A stretch of DNA of 37,740 bases from Entamoeba invadens IP1 (GCF_000330505.1 NW_004191601.1:17048-54787); one strand, 5' to 3'. Shown: positions 10,915-22,161, counted from the stretch's first letter. Notes: a model not told the origin generated them from the letters alone. Numbers and translations: made by a program.

Positions 10915-13900
10915 TCAAAGTTGGGGTAGACTTATAATGATCTGGTGGTTTACACTTGAATAGAAAATTCTGGAAAACACTCCACATAAATCCATGTTTT
11001 GGTGTGTAGTTGTTCGTATTTGCGAAAAACTCCTTTCAACAACAACAGTTGTTGGAAACATTGTTACCAAATCCTTAACAATGAGACGCAAACTTGATGG
11101 GAGAATCTGATAAATGTCCAATAATGTAAGTTTATGACGATAACCAGTTTTTTCTCTTAAATCCTCTTGATAGTTAGAAACTGGTACAACATTGTTTAGT
11201 TTCTTATCAATTAATATATTGGTATTACATAATATATTTGTGATTATAGCTACTTCTTTATTTAAATAAGTAAACTCTTTTGGTATTTCAATATTCCATT
11301 TGTCAACAATAAGTTGAGGGAGGTTAAACATATACATATTTCCTTCCAAATCAACTTCTTTTTCTTTCAATTTCTTCTCATTTATTTTATATTTTCTTTG
11401 TTTTTCTGTCTCTTTTTCCATCAAAGTTTTTCCTGTTGTTTTTTCTGTTATTTCATTTATTTTTTCGTTGTCATTTTTATCACTTTCGTTGTCATTAATT
11501 ATCACCTTTTCTTTTTCCAACTTTTTGTTTTTATTTTTCATAATCTTTATCATGTCTTTAGACCTTGAAACTGTTTTAAAGCGTAGATTAAAATCATCAA
11601 TGATCATTTCCAATAGTTTTTAAGGTATTTTTTATCAACATTTGTTTTACCTTTTAAACATTCAAAATCAGAGTATTCATAGTCTGGCTCAACAACTTTT
11701 TGCAAAACACTTTTTAAAAAAAACTTTAAACATTTGAATTCTTTCCCATTGTACAAAAATCAGACTTTTTTGTTCTTGCAAAGAATCTGAAAATTGTCTC
11801 AACAACCCTAAAATTCCTCTAATAACACAAAAAGTTTGTTTGACAACTTCATTTCCCAAATGGAAATGATCGATTGCAATATTGATATCTTTTGTGTTGG
11901 AAATTGTTTTTTATATTTTGATACTTTTTGAAGAAAAAATGCTTCATGTTTAATCTGTTTTGAATACTTTCACTAATCTTTCAATTTCTTTATATTCAGA
12001 TTCAATTTCACCCAAATTATCGGAAAAATAAAGCCACTTCGTTTCGCATGCTGTTTTCATTTTTTTCATTTTTTTTTATTTTTTTTTCATTTTTTTTTCA
12101 TTTTTTTTCATTTTTTTCATTTTTTCATTTTGTTTATTTTCTTTGTAAATTTTTTTGAGTGTTCTACCTGAACAAAACCACTTTACAAATAATGTAACTA
12201 ATAGCGCGTCATTATCTTTATTGACACATGTTCCCGTTAGTGCTGTTCTGTGGGCAAAACACCAAGTAAATTTGAAATGTTTGTCGACTTCCCCCAAACA
12301 CATTTGTTCTTCCCTCAATTTGTTTAAAAAGTGTGCAACAAATCCATTATTTATTGAAGTTAAATTTTTACCACCATCGGTAGCACACTGACAGATATTT
12401 TGAAAAGGAATTCCCATTTTTTTCAAATGGCGGAAAACCCAATTTGCTATTGAAATTCCGTTTGTTTTGTGATTGTATTGTTTAATTATTACAGGAAAGC
12501 ATTTTACTTGTCCGTTGTAAAAATACCTCAAAAAACAGAAAATATTTCAACTCCTTTTTTAGTTGAAGAATCAAGAGCAACCTTTATTGATTTTGCTGTT
12601 TTTATTTCTTCTAATATTTGTTTCATCATTTTTTTTATTTTGAGAATACATTTGACCCCTTACCACTTTTGGACTGCATCCTACGTTATGAATAATTGTG
12701 TCATGTGAAAAAGTGTACATACGAATTGCCATTCGAAGACATTGGCACATTCCATTCATTTGTGTTCCACTAAATTTAGATTCGATCATAAAATCATTAA
12801 TTAAAAAAGATAATAATCTATTTTTAAAGGTGTTCAGTGTTCCTTTATAAAGGTTTTGTATTTTGAGTGAATTATTTTTTCGGACAGAATTTAATAATTT
12901 ATCTTTTACTTCTTCTTTTTTTGATAAGATAATTGGTTAATTCAAAAAATCGATCAAAAGAGAAACGATCATCATATTCGACAAATATTCTAAAATTGAA
13001 AAATACGTCTTCTTTGTCCCATTTTATAATGTCTTCCCTTTTTAAATCAACAAAATAACCATTTTGAATTTCAAAATTGCAGCAATTATTTGTTCTCGTG
13101 TTTCACAATTATTGGTTTTTGTGTCATTTTTTGTTTTTTGTTTTTTATGTTTATTTATTTCATTTTTTTCATCCCAAAAATCCGATAAAGTAGAAAAATT
13201 ATCAGAATTCGAATTATCATTAAAGTTGTTGTTAGAAACTCTGGAATCGATAGAAGCTATTTCACATGGATCACTTTGTGTTTGAAAATCATTAATTGAA
13301 GATGTTGAATATTCTGTATCACTCGTTGTTTGGGAATCATTCGAATCATATAACATTGATGTATCATTCGTTCGTGCAAGTTATGGTTGTATAATTTCTT
13401 TTGTTATACAAACGTCTGAAATTATATGGTTTATTTGTTGTTGAGTTTTTTGTAAATTAATTAAAATGGGTGATTTGTCACTTATTGGTAATTCCGTGGT
13501 AATTTGATTTAATGTGGGTGAAATTTGTGAAATTTCGTGCATTTTTTGAATTGAAAATATAGTTTTTTCTTGTGTATGTGTGGATATTGTTTCTAAACTT
13601 TGTGGTTGGACAATTTGTTGTTTATTTATATCCTTACAATACGAACTTTCATTTCGTTTATCAACATGGATGTTATTATTTAACAATAAAGAAACGGGTA
13701 ATTTAGTTTGTTGTTGAAATTGTTTAAATATGTTAAAATCAGGAAGTAATCTTTTTGATGATTTAATTTTTAATGGTAACCTTTTTTCTTTATTGATGTG
13801 ATGAAAAAACCCATATTTCATTTTGTTGTAATCAAATATAAAGGTTCTACCAAAACTCTTATTAAAGAAACTTGAGGTCTCATGGTTTTCAACAAATTTA

Positions 13901-14124
13901 AGATAAATTATAGTTAATTGTTCTGTTTCATTTGTTGTTAAATCATTATTAATTTTCTTTTTGAAACAACATTTGTGACTACTTTTGTTGTGACGAAGCA
14001 TCCAACAATTGTCATTTAAACAGATGCAGTATTGTCGTTTTTGGAATTCAACAAAAGCATAACCATCGACTAGACCAAAAGTTTCTTTTGAAAAATTCAA
14101 AGTTGTATCGAGTATATGTAACAT
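10915..14124 (-). pseudogene. hAT-superfamily transposase pseudogene
   Basis: hAT transposases excise and insert DNA transposons using a DDE nuclease with a C-terminal dimerisation region. On the minus strand, 14124-13381 encodes an N-terminal Cys/His cluster (YCICLNDNCW, then HNKSSHKCC) suggesting a zinc-binding DNA-recognition domain. After a TAA there is an acidic Ser/Asn-rich linker (13356-13042). Next, 12800-12540 carries LDSSTKKGVE, matching the LDESTD motif. 12531-12076 carries RYFYNGQ, CATDGGKN (second catalytic Asp) and WCFAHRTALT. KWLYFSDN follows near 12030. 11613-10915 ends in the hAT dimerisation signature FPTTVVVERSFSQIR. At least two in-frame stops and several frameshifts break it. 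Terminal inverted repeats with an 8-bp duplication were looked for and not found, so element ends are undefined. Confidence 0.85.
12056..12140. repeat. Poly-T/CA microsatellite inside the hAT pseudogene
   Basis: TTTTTTCA-type units with varying T-run length repeat about ten times. On the transposase strand they read as Lys-Met-Lys-Lys-Asn-Glu repeats between the DDE core and the C-terminal half. This is probably slippage after the gene lost function. Confidence 0.85.
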
Positions 14125-14402
14125 GATATTTACAATTTATAATTCAATAACTTTATTTTTTAAGTTTTTAAAATAAGTAACAATTGTAAAACATTTGTGT
14201 TACTTTTTCAATATTCAGAATTATATTTTTGGTCAATTGTATTTTGATAATTACCAATATATAACAAAATCAATATTATTGGATGTTTTTTGGTTTACAT
14301 TTGTATAAAAGTTTATTTTTTATAAAGTTTATATATATTTGTAACATGTATATATTTTTGTTTTGATTTTTAGTTGTTGTGTATTTGGCAAAAAATGTAA
14401 TA

Positions 14403-14557
14403 CAGTAAAACCTCTCATTAGTAGATTAAACGGTAAAATAGAACCCCCAATATTGTTTATGATTTTTATATTTTCCTTTTCCCCCAATAAGTGTTTTTTA
14501 TTTTGATTGGTTAAAACGTCTCTTAATGGGGGGTCTTCTTAATGAGAGGTTTTACTG
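14403..14557. mobile_element. 155-bp TA-flanked MITE (pogo-like ends)
   Basis: The ends are perfect 18-bp inverted repeats, CAGTAAAACCTCTCATTA at 14403-14420 and its reverse complement at 14540-14557. They are flanked by TA at 14401-14402 and 14558-14559. With no coding capacity, a length of 155 bp and a TA duplication, it is a miniature inverted-repeat element of the Tc1/mariner/pogo group. The terminus begins like that of the plant pogo-type MITE Emigrant (CAGTAAAACCTCT, recalled from the literature). No transposase with matching ends is visible in the window. Confidence 0.9.
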
Positions 14558-14570
14558 TAATAGAAAATTC

Positions 14571-15316
14571 TTTAAATAGATGGATTTTGTGTTTTTTAAT
14601 TTAATTGATTTACTCAAACTCTTTTTGTCATGTTTTGAAACGAATTTGAGGGTTTTTTCAAACAAAAAATACAACATCACTGTTTATTTGGTTTTAATTT
14701 GATTTGTTTTTAATTATATATATAATATTAATTGTTATAAAAACATACTTTGTAGAAAATTAAATATTGTTGTTAACAATATACTTGACTTTAATTCACA
14801 TATACTTGATATATAATTTATTATTAGTCTTAAATTGAATTGTATGCCAGACAAATGCTTAATAAAACATAAACACTTAAAATACAGCACTTATTTTTGT
14901 TTTGGCCTGTTTTTACAGGGATATTAATTCAATTGTGATTTTTATTCAATTTTGGCTTGTGTACTGTTTATGCACATACATTTAAATTTAAAACCTCATA
15001 CACTTATTTAATAAACTCAAAATTTCCCGATTTTTAGACCTACTTAAATATTATTTCAATGTTATTTTAGGTGTCAATAAAAAACACATTTTTGTTTACA
15101 ATAGTTATAATTTCAAGTTTGAAATGAATATAATTATACTATCAACAACACATTTCAAGTGTTCTATTTCAATTTTAAACAAAAACAAGTGAAACATTTC
15201 GGGAAAAATTCAATATATTAATTCGTTGTATTGGTTTTTAACCGTGCTTATGATTTTTCGTTTTGTACTTAAATTTCAATTGTTTTTGTATGTTTTTAAA
15301 AGAAAAAAATAAAAAT
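14571..15316. repeat. Duplicated block, copy 1 (uninterrupted)
   Basis: This AT-rich, apparently non-coding sequence recurs with scattered differences at 15417-17009. Copy 1 ends exactly at the N gap and copy 2 begins exactly after it. Copy 1 holds the empty target site, a single TA at 14803-14804 within CATATACTTGATA, where copy 2 has an 852-bp insertion. Differences such as AACAATATAC versus TATAATATAC and a short rearranged patch near 15045 show the copies are not identical. Confidence 0.9.
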
Positions 15317-15416
15317 NNNNNNNNNNNNNNNNNNNNNNNNNNNNNNNNNNNNNNNNNNNNNNNNNNNNNNNNNNNNNNNNNNNNNNNNNNNNNNNNNNNN
15401 NNNNNNNNNNNNNNNN
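15317..15416. other. Assembly gap (100 N)
   Basis: Exactly 100 undetermined bases, the conventional placeholder for a gap of unknown length. It sits precisely between the two copies of the duplicated block. Confidence 0.99.
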
Positions 15417-17009
15417 CTTAAATAGATGATTTGGTTTTTAATTTAATTGATTTACTCAAACTCTTTTTGTCATGTTTTGAAACGAATTTGAGGGTTTTTT
15501 CAAACAAAAAATACAACATCACTGTTTATTTGGTTTTAATTTGATTTGTTTTTAATTATATATATAATATTAATTGTTATAAAAACATACTTTGTAGAAA
15601 ATTAAATATTGTTGTTTATAATATACTTGACTTTAATTCACATATAAACTGTTTTTCAAAAGTCGGTACCACAGTATTTTTAAAACTTCCTAAAGTCCCG
15701 TTTTTTATTTTTTATTTTTTCTAAAAAACATAAAAACAAAAAATCGAAAGTACAGACTTAATTTTGAAAAAATACCAATCCCGTTCAATTATTTTTGTAC
15801 AATATCGGGAATTTATCCGAATATTAGCCAGCCTTTTCCAAAAAAATTCGATCCTGTTATTTGATTTGACCACAACTCGATACTTCGCAACACAAACTCA
15901 ACGTTGTTGGTCAAATCATACAACGATAAACACGTTAATGAATTGGGATGTCGTTGTTTGTGTCAATTTGTAACTAAATATCAGTTTCGTTGGTTTTCCA
16001 TTTCAATTAAAAACAAACATGTGGTTTTGTTCTTTAAACAAAAGAAAATGAAATAACGAGTTTTAAAGAAAATAAATAAGAGCGAACAATTAATAATTTT
16101 GGGTTTTGATATTTCAGTCATTGTTGTGACAACACCATCAGTATATCGATATTACGCGATACTTTAGCGTTTGTTACTAATATTATTTATTATTATAAAT
16201 GAAAACTCGACTTTGAAAATTTTTGGCATTAAATTTATCAGCTTTTTATAATAAAATGCACTTTTGGGATCATTCACGTGTATTTCAAAAACAAAAATCC
16301 CGTTATTTCAAATTTTATATGGAATTTTATAATGCTTATAAATTCTTCAAGTAAAAAATATTTTTTGAAGACTGTTTTTCTCTTTTTTACTTGGAAAAAA
16401 AATAAGCGAATTTATTACAAAAAACTATTCCCAAAAATAATAAACAAAATAAATGCAAAAAATCGGGACACCTCAGTACAGACTTTTGAAAACAAGTTTA
16501 CTTGATATATAATTTATTATTAGTCTTAAATTGAATTGTATGCCAGACAAATTCTTAATAAAACAATAACACTTAAAATACAGCACTTATTTTTGTTTTG
16601 GCCTGTTTTTACAAAGATATTAATTCATTTTTGATTTTTATTCAATTTTGGCTTGTGTACTGTTTATGCACATACATTTAACTTTAAAACACATACACTT
16701 ATTTAATAAACTCAAAATTTCCCGATTTTTAGACCACTTGATTTTTGAATAATGTTATTTTAAGTGTCAATAAAAATCATATTTTTGTTTACAATAGTTA
16801 TAATTTCAAGTTTGAAATGAATAAAATTATACTATCAACAACACATTTCAAGTGTTCTATTTCAATTTTAAACAAAAACAAGTAAAACATTTCGGGAAAA
16901 ATTCAATATATTAATTTGTTGTATTGGTTTTTAACCGTGCTTATGATTTTTCGTTTTGTACTTAAATTTCAATTGTTTTTGTATGTTTTTAAAAAAAATA
17001 AAAATACAA
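15417..17009. repeat. Duplicated block, copy 2 (interrupted by a TA element)
   Basis: 15417-15646 and 16499-17009 together match 14571-15316 colinearly and in the same orientation. The two parts are separated by the element at 15647-16498. Past the T/A-rich end near 17009 the sequence continues into DNA not represented before the gap. Confidence 0.9.
15647..16498. mobile_element. 852-bp TA-flanked transposon, no transposase recognised
   Basis: The boundaries are set by comparison with the empty site at 14803-14804: TA is present once there and on both sides here (15645-15646 and 16499-16500). The ends are imperfect inverted repeats: AACTGTTTTTCAAAAGTCGG at the left and, in reverse complement, AACTTGTTTTCAAAAGTCTG at the right. 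Both continue with GTAC and then a CCCG motif followed by T-rich sequence. TA duplication and inverted ends indicate the Tc1/mariner superfamily. Internal frames of about 70 codons (around 15764-15973 and 16278-16505) show no DDE/D transposase motif, so it is probably non-autonomous. Confidence 0.9.
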
Positions 17010-17957
17010 AACCAAGGAATTTTATAATAATTAAAATTTACATTTAGTTATTATAATGTGCTTTTTGATTATTTTTTAGTTTGTTTGTAACTCATTTTGT
17101 GTAAAACAAAGTTCGAATGTTTTTTGTGATTTCTATGATAATTTTAATTAATAAACACGTCTAATATGTAAAAATAATTGTTAACAATTCTGTTTTTATT
17201 TTTTATAAAAGATATATTTTTTTGTTTTGGCATTATAAACTTTTTTATCATTTAAAAAATAAATATTTCGAAAAAATAAAATATAAAATCAATAATATAA
17301 ATTTAACTGTGATTTATAACAAAATAATAAAGTAATTTTGGGACAAAAGTAAAATAATAAGACGTAATTTTTTATTGTTAAAAACGCCGTACTGTAAATT
17401 AACAATATCTAATTGTATTTTATGTTGATTTATAACAAAATTTAACTTTTTGTTTTTGTTGTCTTTCAAAATTTTTTACCTTTTGCAAAAAAAAATAAAA
17501 ACAAAATAAAAATAAAAATATTGTACATTTATTTGAAATGACTTTATATTAGAATAAATTGTAACGCAAACAATAATTTAATTTTTGATAAATTTTAAAG
17601 TAAAAATATCACAAATTAAATATTGTATGAATTACAAAAAAAATAATAGAGTCAAAACGACACAAGTGTTGAATGAATTATAATAAACGTTCTTATTTTA
17701 TAATTTAGCAGTTGTAAAATATATAATTTAACTTTATTTTAAATAACTAATCAGTCAAAGGCTTAATTATAAGTCAATAATTGTTTTTTGGTAATTAATT
17801 ACTCACTTAAAACTACACATCAAATAAAATTATTAATATTTAATATGATTAGTTGTATTTTTATTGATATTCTGTTTTCAAAAAAATAATTATAAATTTA
17901 CCAAAATTACACATTACTTGGATTTAAAATATCATGTAAATCTTTCAAAGCAAGACA
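17010..17957. other. AT-rich intergenic DNA
   Basis: No coding signal. It contains the motif AAAAACGCCGTACTGT at about 17385, the reverse complement of a stretch at 10270-10287. Confidence 0.6.
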
Positions 17958-18223
17958 ATGGCAGAAGAACAAGATCATCAAATTGTAATAAATGAAACCA
18001 ATGGAACTCCAAATAATGCAAATCAAAAACACGAAGATGTGGAAAAACAAAACTGGCCAAAAAGCTTGAAAACAATGGATGTTCAAATTTTAAAGCGATA
18101 GTATGTTGCCCGGCTTTGGCAATATACATTTGGTTTGGGAGTTGTAACATGTTTGTATGTGTCAGTCTTTTGATTTCTTTGTTGACTTGTAATATCGGGG
18201 GAAAATTCATTTATTTATATTAA
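17958..18223 (+). pseudogene. Pmp3/UPF0057-type small membrane protein, frameshifted
   Basis: Pmp3-family proteolipids are tiny plasma-membrane proteins that affect membrane potential and salt tolerance in fungi and plants. The ATG at 17958 opens a hydrophilic N-terminus (MAEEQDHQIVINETNG...) of about 40 residues. The first frame then ends at a TAG, while the frame one missing base away continues with the family core: IVCCPALAIYIWFGSC, then a second hydrophobic helix and IGGKFIYLY before TAA at 18221-18223. This matches the usual CPPLAVYLKFGC...LLTLLG.IPGIIYALYI pattern of two helices joined by a short loop. The shift lies near the A run at about 18055-18065. A single missing base explains it, so an assembly error is possible. 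The gene converges with the AAA gene on the other strand. Confidence 0.65.
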
Positions 18224-18347
18224 AAATGATTAGAAGGAGTAACCTCAAATGAAGACCAGTAAATAACTCAATATGCTATTTAAATTTATAAAATAGTATT
18301 TTAATGGATATAAAACAACAAAATTAAAAACCCTTTTGATTATAAAA

Positions 18348-20521
18348 TCACCAATTTTCCTTTTCAAAAAGAAGTCCGTCTTTGTTTAAGTCGTCACTAA
18401 ATTTCGTGAAGACTTCATTTGCGTCTTTCAAGATGTCAAAATAAAGTTCTTTGTTTCTTTGTTCCGCAAGAGCAACTGCAAGTTTAATGATTGCGCCGAT
18501 AGATCTTCCGCTGCCATTAAACGTACCTAACTTTTTGACATCAAAATTCTTTTCGACGTATTCCTCTGCACCATTTCTTCCTCTTTCAATCCCTTCTATA
18601 ACTTCTCTTTCAAACAAATTAACAAGAGAATTCCTCCAAATCTCTTCCTTTGACTCTTCTTTTAATTTCTCAAAGTGAACAGCCAAAGTTACTCTACTCA
18701 ATGCAGCTGGATCAAGTGCAAGAGGTCTGTTACTCGTTACAAAAAGTGCCCCGTCAAAGTTTTCAAGTAGTCTCAGAAGCACAGAAGTCATCGAGTTCAT
18801 CACAAATTGGCCAGACGTCCTCTTCTCAATGAGTGCATCACCCTCGTCCAACAGAACAAGTGCTCCCCATCGAGATGTCAAGAACAAAATGTCGCCAAGT
18901 CGTTCTTCCAACTCACTGATGGTTGTTCCCAACTCTCCAAATGAGACTTGGTACATCGGACGACCAAACAAAATGCTTAGCGCCTCAACACTTAACGTCT
19001 TTCCAGTTCCTGGTGGCCCATACAACAAGAAGAGTGTGCCATTTCCTCGTGTTTTCAGTATTTGGGCGGACTTGTATTTGCTCTCAGTTTTGAGCATTTT
19101 CTGAACATTTAAAGCAAGTGCGTCACTTTCATTAATACGTCCATCTGTCTGTATCATCTTTCTCCCTTTGACGGAGGACGCCACAGTTGCAACCAATAAC
19201 TCTTTGACAGTAGAAGGAAGTACAAGTTGATTCCACTCGACACTTCTGATCTCAATGGCATTCAAAAGAGGGACCAGAACATGTCCCAGCATTTCTGAGT
19301 GATGGAATAAGCAGAGACTGTTGGCCACACGAGTTTATGGAGATGTTCTGGCAGCGTTTCAAACACTTCAATTCCCTTTGTCTTATACCGCTCTATCCTT
19401 TCACTCTCACTGCATGTCGGTGGAAACGTCTTGCGGACCTTTTTATACTCTGAGAATGCATTAACTATTGCTTCACTCGCCTCGTTGACCCCTTTAACAA
19501 CACTTTTGTTCAATGATACAGTCAGTTCCATGTCGACCACCAATGAACCATCTTTTGAAGTCGCAGAGTCAGTTTGTGTGTGTGAATTTCCAATTCTGCT
19601 TTGATGTGGGAAGAACGAGAACTCACTGTAGTGCATGTAAACGGGAGTGCTCTTGAATTTTGAAATCATTTCATAGTACTTTTCATACACTTTTGCTTCG
19701 TATTTCTTGATTGGGTGGTAGTCAAAGTCTTTCAGTGCACGTTTTCCAATCCACTCGCCAATAGATACATTAAAACTTACAGAGAGATACTCATCAAGAC
19801 CTCGTACCATTGTTTTAAGGCGCATCGAGAAGTAATACTTCCTTCCCAACATCATCGACCGGTGGACATCATAATGACTGTCTTCGATTAAAAAGACGAC
19901 TGGAAGGTTCCCTATTTCAGTGATCTTGTCGTTCATCACAAAGTCACCTGGTTTGTATACTTCTTGGAGTTTCATATACTCTACCTCACCAGACGCCTTC
20001 TTACACTCACTTCTCGCGTCTGTTATTAATTGATCAAATTCATCTTCTATTGTTTTAAGAACCTCTTCAATGCCAGGAACTTTCACATCCTTGTGCTCGT
20101 CAATTGCTATTGTGTATCCAATTGTACTCACTTTCTCCACAAAAGACGTCATGAACAGTCGTTTGGCTTCATCACAATTCTGTGCATTTGTTTTAACAAT
20201 TTTGTTGTAACTCTGCACTTCTTCTTTTATCTGCCGAAGGCGGTTGTAATTCCCAAACAAGTTACCTATCGACACTTCAACATCAGTACGCCCAAGTTCA
20301 CAGAAATACCTAACGACTGCAAGAACGGGTACTATAACTGTTGTGTCGTCTTTGGAATCCCCTTTAATGCGCTCGAAAACGACACTCTCCGTTTTGCCAG
20401 TTATTGGATTGATTCGTTTTGAGCACACTGCCTTCTCTTGTTCTTTTTGTTCACTTTGAATATCCTTTTGAGTACTTTTGACAACACTTTTCTTTGGAAC
20501 ATTTGAAATCTTTTCTTGCAT
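18348..20521 (-). CDS. AAA-family ATPase with DUF7025-like N-terminal domain, one frameshift
   Basis: AAA ATPases couple ATP hydrolysis to remodelling of proteins; the target of this branch is unknown. From the ATG at 20521 the first frame runs about 410 residues. It includes a segment like the DUF7025 domain found beside AAA domains in fungal proteins (SVSFNVSIGEWIGKRALKDF, then LVWPTVSAYSITQKCW). Near 19275-19280 one base appears missing and the protein continues in another frame from LVPLLNAIEIRSVEWNQL. The AAA module follows, with Walker A GPPGTGKT (about 19019-18996), Walker B LVLLDEGDALIEKR, sensor-1 TSNR and arginine-finger-type DPAALSRVTLAVHF, ending in TAA at 18348. All catalytic motifs are intact. 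It is either a recent pseudogene or an assembly error. It follows 20549-21562 in the same reading frame. Confidence 0.8.
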
Positions 20522-20548
20522 TGGAGTATTGAAAGGTCTTGCACCTTT

Positions 20549-21562
20549 TTACTCTCTCAAATAGGCGGGGTGGAGCAAATACCCTGCAATCAGTTCTCTT
20601 GTCTCCACGACATTCAATCCTCCCGTATTGAATTTTTCAATAGTATTAGCATTTCCCTCGTCACTCCAGTCAGACGCCGTGTAAACCACTTCATTGTACT
20701 TAGCAGAAGAAACAATTGTCTTAATGTTTGTTAAGTTAAATAGTGTGTTTGTCATAGTTTCTGGTGTTGTAGTCATCATCACCATCACTTTTGAGTGACT
20801 TGAGAAATTAGTATCTTGTTGGTCATCCATCTTGATGTCTTCTTCATAATTCTCACTTGCACCTCTCTTCTTTTTGAAATACTTTTGCTTCTTCCAATTT
20901 TCAGTTAAAAAGGCGGTGAATGGCGTAAATGGAGCAGGTTTGCCAATAAACTTCTTTGCCATTTCAACAATCAAATGTCCCTCTTGGTCGTCGTCCAAAG
21001 GCTCCAGGTATATCTCCACCATCACTATCGTGTTTGTTGGCCTCATGATGTCACCACTCTTCTTAACCCATACATTATTGATCGTCTCTTCAGAGAACAC
21101 ATTCCCAACACTCTGGTGGGTCACTTTTGCGTGTAATGACTCGCTGAGAGTCGCATTAAGTGTGCCACACGATTGGAATGGATTCAGGACAACCGACTTG
21201 ATCCCATTTTGTAAATAAGTCGAGAAGATGTCTGTTACTATGGAAGTCTCCTCACCACTCAGCTGTGACGTCCAACTGTCTAAATCAACAAATGCTTCTG
21301 TCATGTGTAACACCCGTGGCTTTGCACAGTCGTCATCCGTCATATCTAAACTTCTCTTATGTGAAAATGCAAAAATTGGAATTCCAGTTTTTGGTGACTC
21401 CACGTCAGTCAGTTTCTCAGTTGCAATTTTGAGAGCTGCTTGGATTTGTTTCTCTTCGTCGCCATTTCTGATAATTGTATCACACGTGTATAACATAGTT
21501 CCACTTTGGGTTTGTGGTTCAAGACTTGCGCCAAATGATTTCTGTTGTAATGAAGTTTTCAT
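20549..21562 (-). CDS. Uncharacterised protein, possibly the N-terminal part of the AAA gene
   Basis: About 337 residues from the first ATG in frame (21562); the open frame reaches to 21616 but without an ATG. It ends ...LLHPAYLRE then TAA. The next ATG, that of the AAA protein, is only 27 bases further on and in the same frame. The two could therefore be one long protein interrupted by a single nonsense codon, or two very tightly spaced genes. I recognise no domain. The sequence is acidic and mixed alpha/beta in character, with a Lys-rich stretch (KKQKYFKKKRG) near the middle and no signal peptide or membrane segment. Codon use resembles that of the AAA part. Confidence 0.6.
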   Translation of the reverse strand: MKTSLQQKSFGASLEPQTQSGTMLYTCDTIIRNGDEEKQIQAALKIATEKLTDVESPKTGIPIFAFSHKRSLDMTDDDCAKPRVLHMTEAFVDLDSWTSQLSGEETSIVTDIFSTYLQNGIKSVVLNPFQSCGTLNATLSESLHAKVTHQSVGNVFSEETINNVWVKKSGDIMRPTNTIVMVEIYLEPLDDDQEGHLIVEMAKKFIGKPAPFTPFTAFLTENWKKQKYFKKKRGASENYEEDIKMDDQQDTNFSSHSKVMVMMTTTPETMTNTLFNLTNIKTIVSSAKYNEVVYTASDWSDEGNANTIEKFNTGGLNVVETRELIAGYLLHPAYLRE

Positions 21563-21616
21563 TGTGTTGAATTGATATTGCAGATTTCGTTTTAATACTC
21601 GAAAATACTTCAACAA

Positions 21617-22161
21617 CTATTAATTTATTTGTTTTTCAGTTATTATAAAAAGTAACTTGGTTGAATACTTCAATGAAAGGCGTTTTAAAAATGGAAAATA
21701 AATTAAGTTTATATTCAAAAAGATTAATACTTGGTATACCATATCATATTCATTGAACTTGTTGATAAAAATTTAAAGGAACAAAACATAAATAATTTAA
21801 AAATATCAAACACTTCTTTAAGTAAATATATTAATATTCAATAGTTACTATTAAAATAAAACCATTTTTAGAAAACCAGTATATTTCGTTTATTTGTAAT
21901 ACTTCAAATTTTTTGTTCGTTTTGAAAAGATAAAAATTATTCTATCAATTATCTACAATTTTTAATTAATAAAAAATTAGTTTAATACCATTCAGACAAA
22001 TACTTCAATAACTAAAGTTTTGAAAAAAAAAACGCGACAATTATCAATTTAATTATAATCAGTTTCTAACGTTATCTGGTATATTTTGTATATACCAGAT
22101 AACATAATATATATCACAAGAAATGGCATGTTTTAAAAATCTGTATTAAAAAAATCATTTA
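21617..22161. other. AT-rich upstream region
   Basis: Upstream of the 20549-21562 frame. No coding signal. A short palindrome, TATCTGGTATATTTTGTATATACCAGATA, spans about 22074-22102 as two 10-base arms (TATCTGGTAT and its complement). No promoter element could be assigned with confidence. Confidence 0.5.

Noticed and set aside
10915..14560. The CAGTAAAACC ends of the 14403 MITE as the terminus of the adjacent hAT gene
   Set aside because: The flanks show a TA duplication and no 8-bp duplication, and no matching end exists beyond 10915.
16278..16505. Possible transposase in the 852-bp element
   Set aside because: The frame is Lys/Phe/Asn-rich, has no DDE/D motif and runs past the element's end.
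17932..18210. Minus-strand open frame of 92 codons
   Set aside because: It is the antisense shadow of the Pmp3-like gene, whose plus-strand reading has recognisable membrane helices.
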